64,000 nucleotides of DNA, taken from positions 44,183-108,182 of the forward strand of contig JAHBTI010000009.1 in assembly GCA_019638705.1 (NCBI GenBank), given 5' to 3'. Of the stretch, positions 59,460-64,000 are shown piece by piece. The stretch's first letter is position 1, and each line of letters starts with the position of its first letter. The position numbers were made by a program, and so were the translations under genes. Under the pieces are notes generated by a model. It did not search any database, was not told the DNA's origin, and worked only from the letters and a program-made list of their open reading frames with translations. Origin of the DNA: Bacteroidota bacterium (GTDB lineage: Bacteria > Bacteroidota > Bacteroidia > B-17B0 > Aurantibacillaceae).

Positions 59460-60446
59460 TTAAACCAGCCCAAACTGCGCCATAAACACAATGGCTACGC
59501 AAAACAAAAGCAAGGCAAGAATGGTGTTGCTTATTTTAAGGCTTTTGAGGCTGAACAAATAATCGCCGATAAAAAACGACAGCGGAAAAGAGTATGTAAG
59601 AATAATGCTTGAACTATTTGCGCCACCCGAAAAAAATCCGAGTGTAGAGAAAAACAAAAACCAAAGTAAAATAGTTTTGGCGCGTTGTTTTTTTACCGTA
59701 TTGCCAAAACCGTTGGCAAGGTTGTAAAAAATGGAAATGAGCAGCATCACAAACAGGGTGAGCGAAAGCGGCAAATAATACTCGCTGAACGAAGGCAAGC
59801 GCAAGGATTGAAAATACAATTCAACCGCATCAAAAATATACCAGCGGTTGAAGTTTGTTAAGTACGCCACACACTCGTATATAAACACAGGCAACAAAAA
59901 ACCAATAACTGCCACCGCCCACTCGCGCCAGTGAAAAGCCCGAAGAATAAGCAAAATAATAAAAAACAGCGGCACATAAATAACGCTTGAAATGGTTACA
60001 AACGCCGACACGCTTAACCAGAATGCCGCTTCAAAAACATCTTTCAGGGCTTGGTCTTCGCGGTAAGTATCAAGTAATTTGTAAACGGAATACAACACAA
60101 ACACGTTGGTAAAAATTTGCGAAGTAACGTGCATCGGGCTTACACAAGCCACGCCAAACAAGAGATACAGAAATACAGGGAAATAATTTTGCTTATCAAC
60201 CACCTCCTGATTTTGAGTAATGAGTGCTATCCACACAGTACCCAAAAACAAAAACAAAAAATTGAGCGCGAGAATGGAAAATTTTCCGGTAATGTTTTGA
60301 ACAAAATAATTGTAAAATAAATTGGGATAAAACTCACGCTCTATGGCTTGGGGCGATAAAAAAACCACAAGTGCCGAAACCGCAAACAAAATAACAAGAA
60401 AGGCAAAACTTCCCCGCATTCCTTTATTTAGCAGCCCTGCAACCAC
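59460..60446 (-). CDS. Polytopic membrane protein (DUF6427-like)
   Basis: The 328-residue protein has about nine hydrophobic segments and short loops, with features such as SPMHVTSQIFTNVFVLYSVYKLLDTYREDQALKDVFEAAFWLSVS and FIILLILRAFHWREWAVAVIGFLLPVFIYECVAYL. The pattern matches my recollection of the Bacteroidota family DUF6427. It is divergent from the 69-aa protein gene at 60510. Function unknown. Confidence 0.7.
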   Translation of the reverse strand: MVAGLLNKGMRGSFAFLVILFAVSALVVFLSPQAIEREFYPNLFYNYFVQNITGKFSILALNFLFLFLGTVWIALITQNQEVVDKQNYFPVFLYLLFGVACVSPMHVTSQIFTNVFVLYSVYKLLDTYREDQALKDVFEAAFWLSVSAFVTISSVIYVPLFFIILLILRAFHWREWAVAVIGFLLPVFIYECVAYLTNFNRWYIFDAVELYFQSLRLPSFSEYYLPLSLTLFVMLLISIFYNLANGFGNTVKKQRAKTILLWFLFFSTLGFFSGGANSSSIILTYSFPLSFFIGDYLFSLKSLKISNTILALLLFCVAIVFMAQFGLV

Positions 60447-60509
60447 AATTTTTTAGTTTTAAAATTAATTTTTACTTTCGTGCCGTAAACTTACAAAAAT
60501 AATACAGTT

Positions 60510-60719
60510 ATGAAATTACTTGCTACTTTAATGATTACTTGGACAGACATTTTTTACGCCATCGGCAATTTCTTTGAATGGATTTTTAAAGGTATGCGCG
60601 TGTTAGGGCAAGGTCCTAACGTTTTGATTTCAATATTTATTATTGGTTTGCTTGGGTACTGGATATATCGCCTGAACAAATACAGTAAAGAAGCAAAACG
60701 CAACGGCACTGTTGAATAA
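60510..60719 (+). CDS. Small membrane protein (DUF6341-like)
   Basis: The 69-residue protein has an N-terminal amphipathic part (WTDIFYAIGNFFEWIFKGMRVLG), one membrane helix (VLISIFIIGLLGYWIYRL) and a basic tail (NKYSKEAKRNGTVE). It lies next to the DUF6427-like gene, an association I recall for DUF6341. TACTTTCG at 60472-60479 is one base off the promoter consensus. Confidence 0.65.
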   Translation: MKLLATLMITWTDIFYAIGNFFEWIFKGMRVLGQGPNVLISIFIIGLLGYWIYRLNKYSKEAKRNGTVE

Positions 60720-60742
60720 GATTTTTTTATTTCACGGAAATT

Positions 60743-60777
60743 AAAAAACCACAGTTTCGGACAGAAGCTGTGGTTTT
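60743..60777 (+). terminator. Terminator after the 69-aa gene
   Basis: An 11-bp perfect stem, AAAAACCACAG (60744-60754) with CTGTGGTTTTT (60767-60777), follows the stop at 60719. Confidence 0.75.
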
Positions 60778-60792
60778 TCTTTTTTGTTCTTT

Positions 60793-60930
60793 GTCAGTTC
60801 GAGTAGATTTGCTGTCTCTTTGCAAATCATATCGAGAGCTGATTTCTTCGTAATGTCAGTTCTCGATACGCCTCCTATCGTCGGCTACTCGAACTGACAA
60901 CTCCCCTATCGTCTGCTACTCGAACTGACA
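60793..60930. repeat. Dispersed 'ttcgagtag' palindrome, copy 2
   Basis: The full unit 60793-60898 runs from GTCAGTTCGAGTAG to CTACTCGAACTGAC. A partial second right arm (60902-60930, CTATCGTCTGCTACTCGAAC) follows directly, so the last ~30 bp are tandemly repeated. Confidence 0.8.
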
Positions 60931-60936
60931 CCGACT

Positions 60937-62652
60937 TTACTCATCTTCCCCACTCTTCTTTTTAGACTTTGACTTTACGCGTATGCCGTTTCGGTCAATG
61001 TTTACTTCCGAATTTTTATCGTGAACATGAATGCCGCGACTGTTGATGATTACTTTTTCGTCTTCGCTGCGTTCGTTTAAATTATCACAATCCAAACATT
61101 GCAAACCGTTGCCTGTCATTTTCCAGCGGCGGTTTATCATGTCGCCCTCCCAAGTGTTGGTGGTGTTATCGGCATCGTCTAAAAAATATTTTACGCTTTT
61201 GTCAAAGTAAATTACTTTTCCTTTGGGCAGTTTTAATTTGGCGTAAAGGTGTTGGGCTTTAAATTTTGAATGTGGCGGCAGGGCAAACACTTCGTCAAAA
61301 ATTAATGCGTTGTTTGTTTGAGAATAGGCATACAAAATATCTTTTGCATTTTCGTTTGCTTCTTTTTCGCTGCTGCCGCGCGCGCTGCGGTAAATAATTA
61401 ATTCGGTGCTGTCGTTGTCGCTTTCCACAACTTCCAAAGCTGCGTACCCAAGTATGGCGTAACCTTTCTCTGAATGTTCAAAATGATAGCCTCTGTATAG
61501 TTTTTCATCATCGTCATCGCTGTTACTGTTCCAGTCGGGAACAATATTTTCGGCAGCATTTAATTTCACCACCAATGTATCGGTGTTTGGTAAATGAACC
61601 ACGGCGCGCACTCTTTCGCTGTATTTGAACTGCAAATAAGTGTTTACCGAAACGGCAAATCCCATAATTAAACCACAAAGCCAAACAATGCCTGCGCTTC
61701 TGTTAAGCCAACGGTTGCTGTATCGGATTTTGAACAGCAATTTAATTCCTGCATAAATCAACATAAAAACAGGAATACCAAAAATGATGATGAATGAAAT
61801 TAATGCCAGCGCGTAATGGGGCGATGACTGAAACAAAAGTTCTTTCCAGTTATCGTTTACAATATTTCCGTTTTGAATGGTAACGCCAAACAAAAACGCG
61901 ATGTAGGCTACTAAAAACAATCCGCCAAGCATGAGAAATATTAAGCCAATGGTACGACCAATGATATTGAAAACCATATTTAATGCAGAACCAAAATTGC
62001 TTCTTACGGTTTCGGCAGTATCGTAAAATTGCCGTTTATACTTTCCTTTATTTTTATCAAAACGGTTTTTTAAATCGTTGGCTTCATCTTTCAATGATTG
62101 CGCAATGTTGTTGATGTTTGCCGTTTCGCCGCGCATCGCCAGTTTTTCAGCCGTAGTTTTTGCTTCGGGAATAATGAGCCACATTACAATATACACCCAA
62201 ATGGAGAGTCCGCCGAAAAAAATTAATAAAAACATGGCAAGGCGCACCCAAACGGTGTCCACGTTAAAATAAGCTGCCAAACCGCTGCACACGCCACCAA
62301 TGGCTTTTTCATCGGGGTTGCGAAACAAACGGCGTTTTATTTTTTCGTGCGAAAATTCTTGCTGCGAAAAATTTTCGTTTTGAGTTTGTTCCGCGCCAAA
62401 ATCTTCGGGCTTGCCCATTACGGCAATCACTTCGTTTACATCGTCCGCTACAACCACTTGTTTTGACACGGAAATTTTTTGTTGCAGCAATTCGGCAATG
62501 CGCGCTTCAATGTCGCTCATAATTTCATTGCCGCTTTCGGTGTCGGCAAAATGGCGTTTAATAGCAGACAAATAATGGCTGAGGTTGGCGTAAGCGTCTT
62601 CTTCAATGTGAAAAATTATGCCGCTGATGTTTATGGTTACTGTTTTATTCAT
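60937..62652 (-). CDS. PspC domain-containing membrane protein
   Basis: The 571-residue protein begins with a region of about 100 residues (VTINISGIIFHIEEDAYANLSHYLSAIKRHFADTESGNEIMSDIEARIAELL). The PspC domain is RRLFRNPDEKAIGGVCSGLAAYFNVDTVWVRLAMFLLIFFGGLSIWVYIVMWLIIPE. Four more hydrophobic segments and a C-terminal domain with an acidic/basic end follow. PspC proteins sense or counter envelope stress. The gene follows a PadR regulator by 32 bp; that pairing is frequent in Bacteroidota and suggests PadR control. Confidence 0.88.
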   Translation of the reverse strand: MNKTVTINISGIIFHIEEDAYANLSHYLSAIKRHFADTESGNEIMSDIEARIAELLQQKISVSKQVVVADDVNEVIAVMGKPEDFGAEQTQNENFSQQEFSHEKIKRRLFRNPDEKAIGGVCSGLAAYFNVDTVWVRLAMFLLIFFGGLSIWVYIVMWLIIPEAKTTAEKLAMRGETANINNIAQSLKDEANDLKNRFDKNKGKYKRQFYDTAETVRSNFGSALNMVFNIIGRTIGLIFLMLGGLFLVAYIAFLFGVTIQNGNIVNDNWKELLFQSSPHYALALISFIIIFGIPVFMLIYAGIKLLFKIRYSNRWLNRSAGIVWLCGLIMGFAVSVNTYLQFKYSERVRAVVHLPNTDTLVVKLNAAENIVPDWNSNSDDDDEKLYRGYHFEHSEKGYAILGYAALEVVESDNDSTELIIYRSARGSSEKEANENAKDILYAYSQTNNALIFDEVFALPPHSKFKAQHLYAKLKLPKGKVIYFDKSVKYFLDDADNTTNTWEGDMINRRWKMTGNGLQCLDCDNLNERSEDEKVIINSRGIHVHDKNSEVNIDRNGIRVKSKSKKKSGEDE

Positions 62653-62684
62653 TGCTTTTTAGTTTTTAGTCTTTAGTTTAGATT

Positions 62685-63041
62685 TTATGAATTTTGAGTT
62701 ATAGTTTTATTTACGGCTTCAACCAGTTCGTGCCACGAGAGTTGAAGTTCTTTTAAATACTGCGCGCCTGTTTCGGTGAGTTTGTAATATTTACGCGGTG
62801 GTCCGCTTGTGCTTTCTTCCCAGCGATAACCAAGCAATCCTGCATTTTTTAAGCGTGTGAGCAAGGGATAAAGTGTGCCTTCCACTACTACCAATTTTGT
62901 TTCTTTCAGTTTTTCAATTATCTCGGTTGGGTACGCATCGCCCTGTGAGAGTATAGAAAGAATACAAAGTTCCAAAACGCCTTTGCGCATTTGCACTTGT
63001 GCTGCGGCGGGTTCAAATTTTAATGTATCTTCTTTTGCCAT
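62685..63041 (-). CDS. PadR family transcriptional regulator
   Basis: The 118-residue winged-helix repressor has MRKGVLELCILSILSQGDAYPTEIIEKLKETKLVVVEGTLYPLLTRLKNAGLLGYRWEESTSGPPRKYYKLTETGAQYLKEL, the complete PadR N-terminal domain with the PPRKYY wing. It has a very short C-terminal helix (PadR-s1 type). It likely represses its own operon with the PspC gene. The ligand or signal is unknown. Confidence 0.9.
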   Translation of the reverse strand: MAKEDTLKFEPAAAQVQMRKGVLELCILSILSQGDAYPTEIIEKLKETKLVVVEGTLYPLLTRLKNAGLLGYRWEESTSGPPRKYYKLTETGAQYLKELQLSWHELVEAVNKTITQNS

Positions 63042-63068
63042 GTTAGTTTAGTTTAAAGTTTTTTGTTT

Positions 63069-64000
63069 TTATTTTTTAATGATGTTAATTCCTTCCCACG
63101 AAATGTTTTCGTCGTTATGCACTTGCTCTTCCATGGGTTTGTTTGAGTTAAAACGTTTTTCGGCAGCAATGGGCAATACGTTTTCTATCTGCAATTTGTT
63201 TACGGTATAAACCTGTTCAATTTCAAAATCGGAACGGTCGTTAGCCGCAAACATTCGGCGTTTCACAATTTTGAAATCAAGGTAAAACTGTATGTTTTTA
63301 GGATACCACTTTCCCTGCGCCGGCTGAAATTCAAGGCTTTCGCTGAACGTAGGATTATCAATGCCCAAACCTGCAAAAAACAAAATTGGTTTTATAATGG
63401 CAGGAATAACAAAATCGCCCGCGCTTTCAATTTTTACAAAAGCGTGCGAAGCCACATCAATGTATATTTTCCCCGATTCGCGCACATGGTCAACTTTTTT
63501 CTTGGTTTTAAAATCAATCACCATAAGCTCACTGTTGTTGTATGATGTGGACTTTGCAAATGAATACTCGTAATGTTTAAATTCCAACGTATCTAAAAAA
63601 CGTTCGGGCTTGGTAATTTGACTTGCTTTTAAACTATTTTCCGGTCCGCCGAAAGAATTGGCAATGTCTATGTTTACATTACTGCCTTTTTTTTCAGGGG
63701 CAGCTTCGCCTTTTTTAGTGGCTTTTTCTTCGTGCTTTTTTTGTTTTGCTTCGGCTTTGTCGCGCTCTTTACTCATAAACTGAACTTCCTTAATATCTTT
63801 TTCCTGCTTGTACAAAAGCAACTGATGCTGGCTTTTTGTGGTGTCTAAATAATTTGGGCAGTAGGTTTTAAAAACACCTTCATCGCATTGCAGAAAATTT
63901 TTGTTTTCCAAAGCCTTTTCGCGGTAATAGGCTTCGCTTACAAAAGGCGTTTTCGGGTAATTGTTTTTGATGTTCAACACCGCTAATTTTATATAATATT
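63069..64000 (-). CDS. DUF5686-like protein, 5' end beyond the window
   Basis: The reading frame stays open to the right edge (IKLAVLNIKNNYPKTPFVSEAYYRE), so the GTG at 63980 is probably internal and the N-terminal part is missing. The visible 300 residues have a charged K/E/A-rich insertion (about SKERDKAEAKQKKHEEKATKKGEAAPEKKG) and beta-type segments such as ELMVIDFKTKKKVDHVRESGKIYIDVASHAFVKIES and PKNIQFYLDFKIVKRRMF. These match the middle of DUF5686/carboxypeptidase-regulatory-like outer-membrane proteins. It lies 27 bp upstream of padR in the same direction. Confidence 0.68.
   Translation of the reverse strand, partial: YYIKLAVLNIKNNYPKTPFVSEAYYREKALENKNFLQCDEGVFKTYCPNYLDTTKSQHQLLLYKQEKDIKEVQFMSKERDKAEAKQKKHEEKATKKGEAAPEKKGSNVNIDIANSFGGPENSLKASQITKPERFLDTLEFKHYEYSFAKSTSYNNSELMVIDFKTKKKVDHVRESGKIYIDVASHAFVKIESAGDFVIPAIIKPILFFAGLGIDNPTFSESLEFQPAQGKWYPKNIQFYLDFKIVKRRMFAANDRSDFEIEQVYTVNKLQIENVLPIAAEKRFNSNKPMEEQVHNDENISWEGINIIKK

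Noticed and set aside
1..64000. tRNA or rRNA genes
   Set aside because: I saw no cloverleaf with the GGTTCGAAT-type arm. TTCGAGT matches belong to the dispersed palindromes.

Overview
The window is chromosomal DNA of a member of the Bacteroidota. The evidence is a complete set of type IX secretion and gliding genes (gldJ, a PorP/SprF-family gene, porU, porV), two proteins with the 'YPNP' C-terminal sorting signal of type IX cargo, and many promoters of the phylum's TTTG-N19-TAnnTTTG kind. Other signs are a DUF5686 protein, MBOAT/SGNH surface acylation genes and low-GC, lysine-rich coding. I cannot name the genus.

The left 6.2 kb is the unusual part. A CRISPR array has 47-nt repeats and exactly 30-nt spacers, a form I associate with type II-C (Cas9) systems of Bacteroidota. 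No cas gene lies in the window. One repeat of the array is split by a ~5.7-kb integrative element. The first 36 nt of the repeat are at 28-63, the last 18 nt are at 5737-5754, and the 7-bp core TTGAAAG is present at both junctions. The element encodes a tyrosine recombinase, a MerR/AlpA-type HTH protein, a gene II/X-like replication initiator, an Sf6-type small terminase subunit, a HigBA toxin-antitoxin pair and two unknown proteins. Integrase, AlpA/Xis, Rep and TerS without capsid genes is the gene set of a phage satellite (PICI-like). The hypothesis is therefore a phage satellite that uses a CRISPR repeat as its attachment site. Between two of its genes lies a strongly structured non-coding block: two hairpins whose loops are complementary over 8 nt (a kissing-loop candidate).

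From 6.2 to 12.9 kb are housekeeping genes (mtaB, purB, a dicarboxylate/amino-acid symporter, murF). From 12.9 to 20.5 kb is the type IX block: gldJ and a PorP-family gene leftward, porU and porV rightward. From 20.5 to 39 kb come an oligopeptide-binding lipoprotein, a large type IX cargo protein, uvrA, a NamZ-type exo-muramidase, an FtsX-like permease, glyS, a TerB-ABCG fusion transporter and small envelope proteins. From 39 to 44 kb is an MBOAT plus two SGNH hydrolases (polymer O-acylation). Next are recQ, a glycosyltransferase operon, comF, tatA, trmB, a YigZ/IMPACT protein, an SDR, aroK, hemB, gltX, a second type IX cargo protein, a PadR-PspC pair and a DUF5686 protein that runs off the right edge.

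At least four families of dispersed palindromic repeats occupy the gaps between genes. One of them has become the signal-peptide coding region and the 3' end of the peptide-binding lipoprotein gene. Another is a ~155-bp element with 19-bp perfect terminal inverted repeats; two copies flank a beta-barrel gene, and one of them truncates a neighbouring gene.
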